Source: Roseibium sp. MMSF_3412
Lineage (GTDB): Bacteria > Pseudomonadota > Alphaproteobacteria > Rhizobiales > Stappiaceae
Reading direction: 5' to 3'
Length of the DNA stretch: 64,000 bases
Assembly (NCBI RefSeq): GCF_030733265.1
Contig: NZ_JASHJI010000002.1
Coordinates: 434,001 to 498,000, forward strand
The translations under genes and the position numbers were made by a program. A model generated the notes under the pieces. It saw only the letters and a list, made by a program, of their open reading frames with translations. It did no database searches and was not told where the DNA came from. Below, piece by piece: positions 51,814-60,094 of the stretch (positions are counted from its first letter, which is position 1; every line of letters begins with the position of its first letter).

Positions 51814-54030
51814 ATGAAACAGTTCGTCCGAAAACTGAATTCCGTTTTCGAGGTCGCCCGTCTGTCGGCGTTTGTTCTGCTTCTCGTTCTGCTTGGCGTG
51901 CGCCTCCTCGATCCGTTCATCGTTGAACTGGTCCGGCTCAAGGCTTTCGACTTCTACCAGGTCCTGAAGCCGCGCGTTTATGAAGACGTTCCGGTGACAA
52001 TTGTCGACATCGACGAGCAGAGCCTGGCGGAACTCGGACAATGGCCCTGGGCGCGCACAACGCTGGCCGACATCCTCAACAACATCGCGCGGGCTGGCGG
52101 GATCGCGGTCGCGTTCGACGTCGTGTTCGCCGAGCCCGACCGTCTTTCGCCTGATCACTATGGCAAGACAATACGCGGACTGAGTGACACCGCACTCCAG
52201 GAACTCGCTGCCCTGCCGTCCACCGACAAGGCCATGAGCGATGCGATGCGAGGGATGCGCGTCGTCGTCGGTCAGGCCGGTGGCGTCAATTTCATAACGC
52301 CGGACCGCCCGGAACAGCCGCAGACCCCGGTCGCACTGCTTGGACCCGATCCGACAGGCTTCATGTTTGAATACCCGAAACTCTTGAGAAACATTCCGCT
52401 TCTGGAGGACGCCGCAATCGGAAAAGGGTTGTTTTCCATTTATCCGGATCCCGACGGCATTGTGCGGCGGGCAGCCCTGACGGTGGTCGTTGAAGGCAAG
52501 GTTCATCCCGCCCTCAGCGTGGAATTGCTGCGTGTCGCGACCGGTCAAAACGCCTTCGCGGTCAAGAGCGACGACGCCGGCATCAGTTCGGTCGTGGTTG
52601 GCGGTGTCGAGGTTCCAACCGACAGGAACGGCAGGATCTGGGTTCATTACACGCCGTCAAGCCCCGGCCGTTTTGTGTCCGCCGCCGACATTGCAGGCGG
52701 AACCTTCGATGTCTCCAAAATCCAGAACCACCTGATCCTGTTCGGCACCTCGGCAACCGGATTGCTGGACCTGAAGGCAACACCGGTCAACCCGGCAATG
52801 CCCGGTGTCGAAGTGCATGCGCAGATCCTTGAAAACATTCTCAGCCAGTCCTTTCTGACGCGTCCGAACTACGCGTTGGGCGCGGAACTTGTCGCCACAA
52901 CGGTCCTGTCGCTGCTGACCATCCTGCTCGTTCCAATTCTCGGGGCCGTGCCGGTTCTGGTGTTCGGATTTGTGCTGGCCGCAAGCTGGGCGGCCGGCAG
53001 CTGGTACCTGTTTGCCAACGAAAATCTGCTCATCGACGCAGGATATCCGCTCTTCGCAAGCCTGAGCGTTTATCTCCTGCTCGTCTTCATCAACTACCGC
53101 AGAGAAGAAATCCAGCGGCAGGAAATCAGGTCCGCTTTTTCACAGTATCTCGCCCCGGACTATGTCGAGCAGATCGCACGAAACCCGGAGAACCTGACAC
53201 TTGGCGGCGCGCGGCGCCGGACGACCGTTCTGTTTTCCGATGTGCGCAACTTCACCAACATTTCCGAGAGTTTCGCAAAGAACCCACAGGGCCTGACCAG
53301 CCTGATGAACCGCTTTCTGACGCCGCTGTCCAACGGCATCATGGAAAAGCGCGGGACCATCGACAAATACATGGGCGATGCGATCATGGCATTCTGGAAC
53401 GCTCCGCTGGACGACGACAGTCAGGAAATCCACGCCTGCGAGGCGGCCCTGGTCATGGTCAAACGCATGCGTGCGCTCAACGAAGAGCGCAGGCAGGAAG
53501 CCCAGGCGGACGGACAAGAGTTCTTCCCGCTCACGATCGGGGTCGGCATCAACACCGGCGACTGTGTCGTGGGAAACATGGGTTCAGAGTTCCGCTTCGA
53601 CTATTCGGTTCTGGGAGACTCCGTCAATCTCGCCTCGCGGCTTGAGGGGCAGACCAAGACATACGGTGTCACGATCCTGATCGGCAGCAACACGGCGGAA
53701 CAGGTCAACGATCTGTTCGCGCTCGTTGAAGTCGATCTCATAAGGGTCAAGGGAAAGCATGAACCTGAACGCATTTACTGTCTCCTGGGAGACGTCGACC
53801 TTGCGCTGAACCGGACGTTCTCGGAGGCAAAGGCAGCGTTTGAGGACATGCTGAGCCACTACCGCGACCAGGACTGGGACGCTGCCCTGGCCCGGTGCCT
53901 TGAAATCTCCGAAGTCGAGTGCGGCGAACTGACCAGGCTCGCTGCGACCTTCCGTGCAAGGATCGAAAATTTCAAAAAAACGCCGCCCCCTGCAAACTGG
54001 GACGGCGTTTATGTTGCCGAGACAAAATAA
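51814..54030 (+). CDS. CHASE2-domain class III adenylate cyclase
   Basis: A 738-residue membrane receptor. An N-terminal helix, a periplasmic CHASE2 domain (about 45-340, with VTIVDIDEQSLAELGQWPW), three helices (about 355-430) and a cyclase domain (about 455-640). Metal-binding Asp476 (LFSDVRNFT) and Asp522 (KYMGDAIMAF), and transition-state Asn605 and Arg609 (SVNLASRLEG), are intact, so it should be active. Ser598 replaces the adenine-specifying Asp, as in class IIIb adenylate cyclases. It is 51 bp after the FecR/serralysin gene in the same direction, a pairing seen in other proteobacteria. No clear ribosome-binding site. Confidence 0.9.
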   Translation: MKQFVRKLNSVFEVARLSAFVLLLVLLGVRLLDPFIVELVRLKAFDFYQVLKPRVYEDVPVTIVDIDEQSLAELGQWPWARTTLADILNNIARAGGIAVAFDVVFAEPDRLSPDHYGKTIRGLSDTALQELAALPSTDKAMSDAMRGMRVVVGQAGGVNFITPDRPEQPQTPVALLGPDPTGFMFEYPKLLRNIPLLEDAAIGKGLFSIYPDPDGIVRRAALTVVVEGKVHPALSVELLRVATGQNAFAVKSDDAGISSVVVGGVEVPTDRNGRIWVHYTPSSPGRFVSAADIAGGTFDVSKIQNHLILFGTSATGLLDLKATPVNPAMPGVEVHAQILENILSQSFLTRPNYALGAELVATTVLSLLTILLVPILGAVPVLVFGFVLAASWAAGSWYLFANENLLIDAGYPLFASLSVYLLLVFINYRREEIQRQEIRSAFSQYLAPDYVEQIARNPENLTLGGARRRTTVLFSDVRNFTNISESFAKNPQGLTSLMNRFLTPLSNGIMEKRGTIDKYMGDAIMAFWNAPLDDDSQEIHACEAALVMVKRMRALNEERRQEAQADGQEFFPLTIGVGINTGDCVVGNMGSEFRFDYSVLGDSVNLASRLEGQTKTYGVTILIGSNTAEQVNDLFALVEVDLIRVKGKHEPERIYCLLGDVDLALNRTFSEAKAAFEDMLSHYRDQDWDAALARCLEISEVECGELTRLAATFRARIENFKKTPPPANWDGVYVAETK
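53974..54010 (-). terminator. Rho-independent terminator of the minus-strand sugar operon
   Basis: On the minus strand, the stem AAACGCCG / CGGCGTTT (extended by a C/G-rich part) is followed by a run of seven T. It lies inside the last codons of the convergent cyclase gene, about 35 bp after the FAH-family stop. Confidence 0.8.
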
Positions 54031-54043
54031 CGCTGAAATGAAA

Positions 54044-54898
54044 TCAGGCGTTTTTCACGTTCTGTGTCTGGGTGCCAAGTTTTTCAATGCCGAGGCGCAT
54101 GACCTCGCCGCCCTTCAGATAGACCGGCGGCTTTTGTCCCATGCCGACGCCCGGAGGTGTTCCCGTCGAGATCACATCGCCCGGCTGTAAACTCATGAAG
54201 CGGCTGCAATAGCTGATCAGGTGCGGGACTTTGTACACCATGGTTGAAGTGGAGCCGTTCTGGTACCGGTGGCCGTCAACTTCAAGCCACATGGCAAGCT
54301 GGTCGAAATCCCCGACCTCGTCCGGCGTCACGAGCCATGGCCCGAGCGGCCCGAACGTGTCGCTGCCCTTGCCCTTGTCCCAGGTTCCGGCACGGTGCAG
54401 TTGAAAGTCGCGCTCCGACACATCGTTGATGACGCAGAAACCGGCGACATGCTGCAGCGCATCCGCTTCCTCGATGTACTTGCCGCCTTTGCCGATCACG
54501 ACGCCGAGTTCGACTTCCCAGTCCGTTTTCTCCGACCCGCGCGGGATCTCGACATCATCGTCCGGACCGACAATCGCGGAGGTCCATTTTCCGAAAACAA
54601 CGGGCTCCGGCGGCACATCCAGTCCGGATTCGGCAGCATGATCGGCATAGTTCAGGCCGATGCAGATGAACTTGCCGACATTGCCGACACAAGGTCCGAG
54701 CCTGAGGTCCTCCTGCGGCTGGCCGGGAACGACGGGAAGGCTGCTCGCATCCAGACCCTTCAACTGCGCGACCTTTTCCGGCGAGAGATCGTCTCCGGAA
54801 ATATCGGTCACATGTGCAGACAGGTCGCGCACGCGTCCGTCATCGTCGAGCAATCCGGGTTTTTCCTGCCCTGCCGGGCCGTAACGCAACAGTTTCAT
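54044..54898 (-). CDS. Fumarylacetoacetate hydrolase family protein (2,4-diketo-3-deoxy-acid hydrolase)
   Basis: A 284-residue FAH-family enzyme. Conserved parts are FICIGLNYADHAAESG, the metal-binding Glu pair in DWEVELGVVIGKGG, and PGDVISTGTPPGVG. Relatives include ureidoglycolate lyase-like proteins and 2,4-diketo-3-deoxy-L-fuconate/rhamnonate hydrolases, which split the diketo acid into pyruvate and lactate or glycolate. The position after an SDR and a UxaA-type dehydratase supports the last role. The gap to the SDR is 166 bp, wider than elsewhere in this operon. Confidence 0.85.
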   Translation of the reverse strand: MKLLRYGPAGQEKPGLLDDDGRVRDLSAHVTDISGDDLSPEKVAQLKGLDASSLPVVPGQPQEDLRLGPCVGNVGKFICIGLNYADHAAESGLDVPPEPVVFGKWTSAIVGPDDDVEIPRGSEKTDWEVELGVVIGKGGKYIEEADALQHVAGFCVINDVSERDFQLHRAGTWDKGKGSDTFGPLGPWLVTPDEVGDFDQLAMWLEVDGHRYQNGSTSTMVYKVPHLISYCSRFMSLQPGDVISTGTPPGVGMGQKPPVYLKGGEVMRLGIEKLGTQTQNVKNA

Positions 54899-55064
54899 GT
54901 CTCAGTTCTCTCGTTTTGCCAGTGGTCTGCCGATCAACCGCAGCGAACGGTTGGAAGCGCCGGTTCATTCATAGGGGATGTACCGTGCCGCAAGAAGCCC
55001 GCATCGCCGCAATTCGGTACGTACTCGAAAGCACAGGGGCTATGCATCACGCGCCGTCGTTTTT

Positions 55065-55805
55065 TCAGATCGTAACGCCGCCATCGACAGCCAGCGCCTG
55101 CCCGGTCACGAATTGGCTTTCGTCGGAAAGCAGGTAAACCGCCATGGGTGTGATGTCTTCGACCTGTGCCAGGCGGCGCATCGGTTGCCTGGCGATAAAG
55201 TCCTTTTCAGCCTGTACCGGATCCGGGGCAGAAGCAATTCGGCCGCGTAGGGACGGTGTGTCGACCGTTCCCGGACAAAGCGCGTTGCAGCGAACGCCCT
55301 TGGTAACAAAATCGGCGGCGATGCCTTTGGTCAGACCGATCACCGCGGCTTTGGAAGCCCCGTAGAGCGTTCTGAACGGAAACCCCTTTATGGAACTGGC
55401 CATGGACGACATGTTGACGATCGATACCGAACCGGTCTTTTCCGCCTGACGCAGCATGCCCGGCAGGCAGGCGCGCGTCAGCTTCATCATGGCAGTCACA
55501 TTCAGATCGAAACCGAGTTCCCAATCCTCGTCGCTCACGTCCAGCAAGGTGCCGTGATGCACCATGCCCGCGACATTGAACAGGCCGTCGAGATCGGGAA
55601 GAGAGGCGACGAACTCGTCGATCGCCGTGCCGTCTGTCACGTCGAGACCGTGGGTCTCGATCCCCTCAAGGCCTTCCAGCAGCGCAACGTTCTTGTCCGT
55701 TGCAATCACTTTCGCACCTTCCGCCGCGCAGGCGATCGCGCTTGCCCTTCCCATGCCCTGACCCGCTGCTGTGATCAGGATGTTCTTCCCTTCAAGACGC
55801 CTCAC
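55065..55805 (-). CDS. SDR, 2-keto-3-deoxy-sugar-acid dehydrogenase
   Basis: A 246-residue SDR. NAD-binding ITAAGQGMGRA is at about 10-20 and VIATDKN (Asp) indicates NAD. NVAGM, the catalytic Ser in NMSSMAS, Tyr-x-x-x-Lys in LYGASKAAV and C-terminal GQALAVDGG complete the family motifs. It closely resembles the group with 2-keto-3-deoxy-L-fuconate 4-dehydrogenase and the BDH2-like enzymes. It starts with GTG overlapping the stop of the dehydratase gene (GTGA), so translation is coupled. Confidence 0.87.
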   Translation of the reverse strand: MRRLEGKNILITAAGQGMGRASAIACAAEGAKVIATDKNVALLEGLEGIETHGLDVTDGTAIDEFVASLPDLDGLFNVAGMVHHGTLLDVSDEDWELGFDLNVTAMMKLTRACLPGMLRQAEKTGSVSIVNMSSMASSIKGFPFRTLYGASKAAVIGLTKGIAADFVTKGVRCNALCPGTVDTPSLRGRIASAPDPVQAEKDFIARQPMRRLAQVEDITPMAVYLLSDESQFVTGQALAVDGGVTI

Positions 55806-57325
55806 ATGACTGCTCCAATTTGCCAGGGAACGAACTCGACACCGCCAAAGCCCAGCTCCTCGCTCTTCGTGTGTTCACCCGAGGCAACGCGGAGCAGCAA
55901 TTCGAACAGTTCCTCGCCCTTTTGCTCGATTGTCACACCATCGGTGACGATGTCCCCGCAGTTGAGATCCATGTCACCGGACATGCGCAGGTACATTTCC
56001 GAATTTGTCGCCAGCTTGATGCAGGGCGTCGGCTTGTAGCCGGAGACCGAACCCCGGCCGGTGGTGAACACGACGAGATTTGACCCGGAGGCCACCTGCC
56101 CCGTCACCGAACACGGGTCGAAGCCGGGGCTGTCCATGAAGACGAAGCCCTTCCGGTCAACCTGTTCGGCAAATTCATAGACACCGGAGAGCGGGGCCGT
56201 TCCGCCCTTGGCAACCGCGCCGAGCGACTTTTCCAGGATCGTGGTCAGGCCACCGCGCTTGTTTCCGGGGCTTGGATTGTTGTCCATTTCACCGCCATGC
56301 CGGTTGGTGTATTCCTCCCACCACCGGATGCGCTGCATCAGCTTCTCGCCGATGTCCCTGGATTGCGCCCTGCGGGTCAAAAGATGTTCGGCGCCATATA
56401 TTTCGGGTGTTTCCGACAGGATCGTCGTGCCGCCATGGCGCACCAGCAGATCCGAGGCATAACCGAGCGCCGGATTGGCGGTGATGCCGGAATACCCATC
56501 GGAGCCGCCACATTGCATGCCAACGGTGATATCGCTGATAGGAGCCGGGCTTCGCGCAACTTCATTTGCAAGAGCGGCGATGCCCTCCAGTTCCTCAAGG
56601 CCCTTTTCAATGGTCTTGCGGGTGCCGCCTTCATGTTGAATGGTCATGTAGCGCAAGGCACCGTCTGCCCGGATCGGACGGCCACCGACAAGATCGGAAA
56701 TCTGCATCACCTCGCAACCGAGCCCGATCAGCAGAATGCCGCCGAAATTCGGATGCTGCGCATAACCCGACAATGTCCGGAACAGGGCCGCATAGCCTTC
56801 GTTCTCGCCCGACATGCCGCAACCGGTCCCGTGCACGATCGGCACCACGCCGTCCACGTTCGGAAACCGGTCGAGAAGCCCGTTTTTCTCCGCAGCTTCC
56901 GCGATGAACTGAGCCACCGATCCCGAGCAGTTCACCGAGGTGAGAATACCGATATAGTTGCGCGTGCCCGTGCGTCCGTCAGCGCGTTTGTATCCAAGAA
57001 ATGTTCTTGAGTGATCGATCTCGGGCAGCGGTGTATTTTGCGACGCGAATTCATGGTTCTGGAGACTGTGGTCCTGCATCCCGAGATTGTGCGAATGCAC
57101 GTGTTCTCCTGGCAGAATATCCGACTTCGCCTGGCCGATGACCTGGCCGTAGCGATAGACGTTGTCACCCTTGGCAATCGGGGCACAGGCAATCTTGTGA
57201 CCGGGCTGGATCTGGCCCGCCAGGGCACGCGGCACACCCTCGATATCCGTTCCTGCAGAAAGCGGTTGCAAGGCGATGACGACATTGTCGTCGGACCTGA
57301 GCTTGATGAATCCGCTGCCGATCAT
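55802..57325 (-). CDS. UxaA-family (altronate/galactarate type) sugar-acid dehydratase
   Basis: A 507-residue dehydratase with an N-terminal SAF domain (about 1-90) and the large altronate/galactarate dehydratase domain. Conserved segments include GYKRADGRTGTRNYIGILTS, HGTGCGMSG, QCGGSDGYSGITANPALG, FMDSPGFDPCSVTGQVASG and DMDLNCGDI. These iron-dependent enzymes remove water from sugar acids. In this operon the likely substrate is a fuconate- or arabinonate-type acid. Start 57325 has AGAGG at good spacing; the frame is open to 57346. Confidence 0.87.
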   Translation of the reverse strand: MIGSGFIKLRSDDNVVIALQPLSAGTDIEGVPRALAGQIQPGHKIACAPIAKGDNVYRYGQVIGQAKSDILPGEHVHSHNLGMQDHSLQNHEFASQNTPLPEIDHSRTFLGYKRADGRTGTRNYIGILTSVNCSGSVAQFIAEAAEKNGLLDRFPNVDGVVPIVHGTGCGMSGENEGYAALFRTLSGYAQHPNFGGILLIGLGCEVMQISDLVGGRPIRADGALRYMTIQHEGGTRKTIEKGLEELEGIAALANEVARSPAPISDITVGMQCGGSDGYSGITANPALGYASDLLVRHGGTTILSETPEIYGAEHLLTRRAQSRDIGEKLMQRIRWWEEYTNRHGGEMDNNPSPGNKRGGLTTILEKSLGAVAKGGTAPLSGVYEFAEQVDRKGFVFMDSPGFDPCSVTGQVASGSNLVVFTTGRGSVSGYKPTPCIKLATNSEMYLRMSGDMDLNCGDIVTDGVTIEQKGEELFELLLRVASGEHTKSEELGFGGVEFVPWQIGAVM

Positions 57326-57388
57326 ACTGCGCCTCTCTCGCACCATTGGTCTTCAATTTGTTAGGCAACTTTGTATTCACGACCTATC

Positions 57389-57416
57389 TTGACTTGCAGA
57401 TCTTGTCAACTAACAT
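57389..57416 (+). promoter_or_regulatory. Predicted promoter of the GntR gene
   Basis: TTGACT (57389-57394) and TAACAT (57411-57416) with 16 bp between them. The -10 box lies inside the palindromic operator, so the regulator would repress its own gene. Confidence 0.55.
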
Positions 57417-57430
57417 GTTAGTCGACAAGA
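57401..57430. promoter_or_regulatory. Near-perfect 30 bp operator of the GntR regulator
   Basis: Inverted repeat with arms TCTTGTC-A-ACTAACA and TGTTAGT-C-GACAAGA; only one base pair of the 15 is mismatched. It overlaps the predicted -10 box of gntR and, on the other strand, a TTGACA -35 box (57404-57409) reading toward the UxaA operon. This suits a GntR dimer controlling both directions. Confidence 0.8.
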
Positions 57431-57437
57431 GGCTAAA

Positions 57438-58148
57438 ATGACAAATACCGACATCGATGCCGACCGGCTTCAGGACATCAATGCATTCGAAGGCTCGCTT
57501 GCGCAGAAGGTCTATCTGGCTTTGCAGGAAGCGATCCTGTCACTGCAGTTCCGGCCTGGCGAAGTGCTGCGCAAAGCCCCGATTTGCGAAAAACTCGGTG
57601 TCTCCCGATCGCCCGTGGCGGAGGCCATCGCACGGCTTGCAAACGAAGGCCTTGTTGATGTCATCCCTCAGTCCGGAACGCGCGTCGCCTATTTTTCAAT
57701 GGAGGACATCCGCGAGGGATCGTTCCTGAGACAGGCGCTGGAGCTTGCGAGCGTCGCGAAAGTTGCATCGGACCGGACCGAGGACCAGTTCGCACAGATA
57801 AACCGGAACATGCGCCTGCAGACACTGCTGATTGAAGACGGCGACATCCTCGGGTTCTACCAGGCAGACGAGGCGTTTCACGAACTCCTGATGCTGTTCA
57901 CCGGATACCCGAGACTGAAGGCGGTCGCCCGGCTGGTCTCCCTTCAGGTCACGCGGGCGCGCATGCTGCTTCTGCCGACGCCGGGTCGCGCCGTCGAAAC
58001 CCTGGAAGAACACAGGGCCATCTTCGATGCCATTCAGAACCGGGACCCGGACGGCGCACAGGCTGCCCTGCGTCACCATCTCGGACAATTGATGCCGCGC
58101 ATCGAAGCGCTGGCGAAAACCCGCCCCGAACTTTTCCAGTCCCGCTGA
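57438..58148 (+). CDS. GntR-family regulator, FCD type
   Basis: A 236-residue FadR-subfamily regulator. The winged helix is at about 20-85 (PICEKLGVSRSPVAEAIARL, EGLVDVIPQSGTRVAYF) and the all-helical FCD effector domain at about 95-225, with metal/ligand residues expected in FHELLM, LEEHRAI and LRHHLG. It is divergent from the UxaA-SDR-FAH operon and 14 bp upstream of the aldose dehydrogenase, so it likely controls the whole sugar cluster through the 30 bp palindrome. Confidence 0.92.
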   Translation: MTNTDIDADRLQDINAFEGSLAQKVYLALQEAILSLQFRPGEVLRKAPICEKLGVSRSPVAEAIARLANEGLVDVIPQSGTRVAYFSMEDIREGSFLRQALELASVAKVASDRTEDQFAQINRNMRLQTLLIEDGDILGFYQADEAFHELLMLFTGYPRLKAVARLVSLQVTRARMLLLPTPGRAVETLEEHRAIFDAIQNRDPDGAQAALRHHLGQLMPRIEALAKTRPELFQSR

Positions 58149-58162
58149 TACAGGACCTCCGC

Positions 58163-59203
58163 ATGAAAGTAACTGATACCACCTTGTTGAACGGCCGCAC
58201 GCGGCGATCGGTTCCGCTGACGAAAATGGGCTTTGGTGGCGCACCGCTCGGCAATCTTTATCGCGAAGTCACTGACGACGACGCGCAGGCAGCGCTTCAG
58301 GCGGCTTTCGACGCCGGCATCCGCTATTTCGATACGGCACCCCAATACGGCCTCGGAATTTCCGAGAAACGGTTCGGCGAGGCGCTGGCAAGGTTCGGCC
58401 GGGACAATGTTCAGCTCTCCACGAAAATTGGCCGTCTTCTTCTCGACTGCGAACCACATGAAGTGACCCCGGAGGCCTTCGTCAACGTGCCGCAAAAACG
58501 GATCGTTTTCGACTACACCTATGACGGCGTCATGCGCAGCTATGAAGCCAGCCGCGAGCGCATCAACGTCTCAAACGCGGACATTCTGCTGGTGCATGAT
58601 GTCTGCGTCTTTTCGCAAGGGTCACAGGAACAGAGCGACGCCAAGGTCAGGGAGCTGTTTGACGGCGGCGGCTACAGGGCCTTGTGCGAACTGAAGGACG
58701 CCGGGGACGTTGCCGCCATCGGCGCAGGCGTGAACGAGTGGCAGGTCTGCGAGAAACTGCTCGGCCTTGGTGATTTCGACGGGTTCCTGCTGGCGGGCCG
58801 CTACACGCTTCTGGAGCAGGAAGCGCTGGAAAGCTTTCTACCGCTCTGCGAAAAACGCGATGTCGGCATCATTTTGGGCGGACCCTACAATTCAGGCATA
58901 CTTGCAACCGGCCCAGTCGAGGGTGCCAAGTATAACTATGCAGAAGCGCCGCCTGAGATCCTCGATCGTGTGCGGCGGATCGAGGCCGTCTGCAAATCAC
59001 ACGATACACCGCTGATTGCCGCCGCACTTCAATTCGTGCTCGGCCATCCGTGTGTCAAAACGGTCATCCCCGGTGCGGTAAGTGCTGCGGAGGTCAAAGC
59101 CAATGTCGAGGTTCTGGAAACACCGATCCCCGCTGGCCTGTGGTCGGACTTGAAGGCCGAAAAGCTGATACGTCCCGATTGCCCTTTGCCCTCGGAGAGC
59201 TAG
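58163..59203 (+). CDS. Aldo/keto reductase, L-fucose/D-threo-aldose 1-dehydrogenase-like
   Basis: A 346-residue aldo/keto reductase. The barrel starts at KMGFGGAPLGNLY; catalytic Asp and Tyr are in FDTAPQYGLG, the Lys in LSTKIGRLL and the His in LLVHDV. The insertion after the Lys strand and the overall length match D-threo-aldose 1-dehydrogenases, which oxidise L-fucose or D-arabinose to the lactone. With the UxaA dehydratase, SDR and FAH enzymes it forms a non-phosphorylating route. A lactonase and a sugar transporter are not in the window. Confidence 0.85.
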   Translation: MKVTDTTLLNGRTRRSVPLTKMGFGGAPLGNLYREVTDDDAQAALQAAFDAGIRYFDTAPQYGLGISEKRFGEALARFGRDNVQLSTKIGRLLLDCEPHEVTPEAFVNVPQKRIVFDYTYDGVMRSYEASRERINVSNADILLVHDVCVFSQGSQEQSDAKVRELFDGGGYRALCELKDAGDVAAIGAGVNEWQVCEKLLGLGDFDGFLLAGRYTLLEQEALESFLPLCEKRDVGIILGGPYNSGILATGPVEGAKYNYAEAPPEILDRVRRIEAVCKSHDTPLIAAALQFVLGHPCVKTVIPGAVSAAEVKANVEVLETPIPAGLWSDLKAEKLIRPDCPLPSES

Positions 59204-59221
59204 CCATAATGCGCGGTCCCG

Positions 59222-59917
59222 CTAGAGACGTTCCCTCTCGGTCGGACGCGGGACCGCCGCTGCTTCGGAAAGCGGAAACCACTTCGCGAACCGTGCGCAA
59301 ACGGCGCTTTCGCCGACCAGACTTATATCGTCGGACTTCAGCGCTGCGGGCAGCGGACGGTCTCCCATCCAGACTTCCATCATGGTCCGTGACCGCGACG
59401 TAACGTAAGCATTCACATCCTTGCCGGGATCCTGGTAACAAAGATCGACGTCGTCTCCGGCGCAAATCAGCCACCAGGTTCCGAATTCCTTCAGATCGGG
59501 AAACTGGAAACAGATGACTGTTTCGCCGTCCGGCAGCTGGTCAAGCACGAGATTGCGCTGAATGTCGAACATCAGGAAAGTTACATCCAGATCATCGTCA
59601 TCCATTTCGTCCCGGGCCCAGCGCATGCCCCATACGGCCAGTGCCTGGACAACGGAGGACAGCTCCTTGCCGGCGGGCGTCAACCGGTAGTCATGCCCGC
59701 GCTGACCGCTGATCGGCCTTTTCACGATCACACCGGAGCCTTCCAGCTCCTTGAGGCGCTTGTTCAGGATGGTCGGTGAAATCCGGGGCAGACCGCGCTG
59801 CAGGCTGGAAAACCGGCTCGACCCGAGCAAGAGTTCGCGCACGATCAGCATCGACCAGGGATCGCCCAGTATCTCGGTCGCCTTTGCCACCGGACAGAAC
59901 TGACCGTATTTCTTCAT
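59222..59917 (-). CDS. HxlR-family transcriptional regulator
   Basis: A 231-residue regulator. The HxlR winged helix is at about 5-100 (CPVAKATEILGDPWSMLIVR, GLPRISPTILNKRLKELEGSG, YRLTPAGKEL). The C-terminal ~120 residues form an extra domain, possibly SCP2-like (ligand-binding), as in longer HxlR proteins. It is divergent from the MddA-like gene at 60095 and may regulate it. Confidence 0.87.
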   Translation of the reverse strand: MKKYGQFCPVAKATEILGDPWSMLIVRELLLGSSRFSSLQRGLPRISPTILNKRLKELEGSGVIVKRPISGQRGHDYRLTPAGKELSSVVQALAVWGMRWARDEMDDDDLDVTFLMFDIQRNLVLDQLPDGETVICFQFPDLKEFGTWWLICAGDDVDLCYQDPGKDVNAYVTSRSRTMMEVWMGDRPLPAALKSDDISLVGESAVCARFAKWFPLSEAAAVPRPTERERL

Positions 59918-60094
59918 GCAGCGCCTCCTTCATATGGTCTAGAACAGGACACTTACCGCCCGATGCTCTAACTACGCAATACGTAGTTCGTTGCTACATC
60001 TGCGGAAGTATCGCAGCACACTGCCGATCCGTATCTGAAGTCTCATCAAAAACCACTTGCCGCAGCTGCGGCACCAGGCAGATGGAGACCTTCG

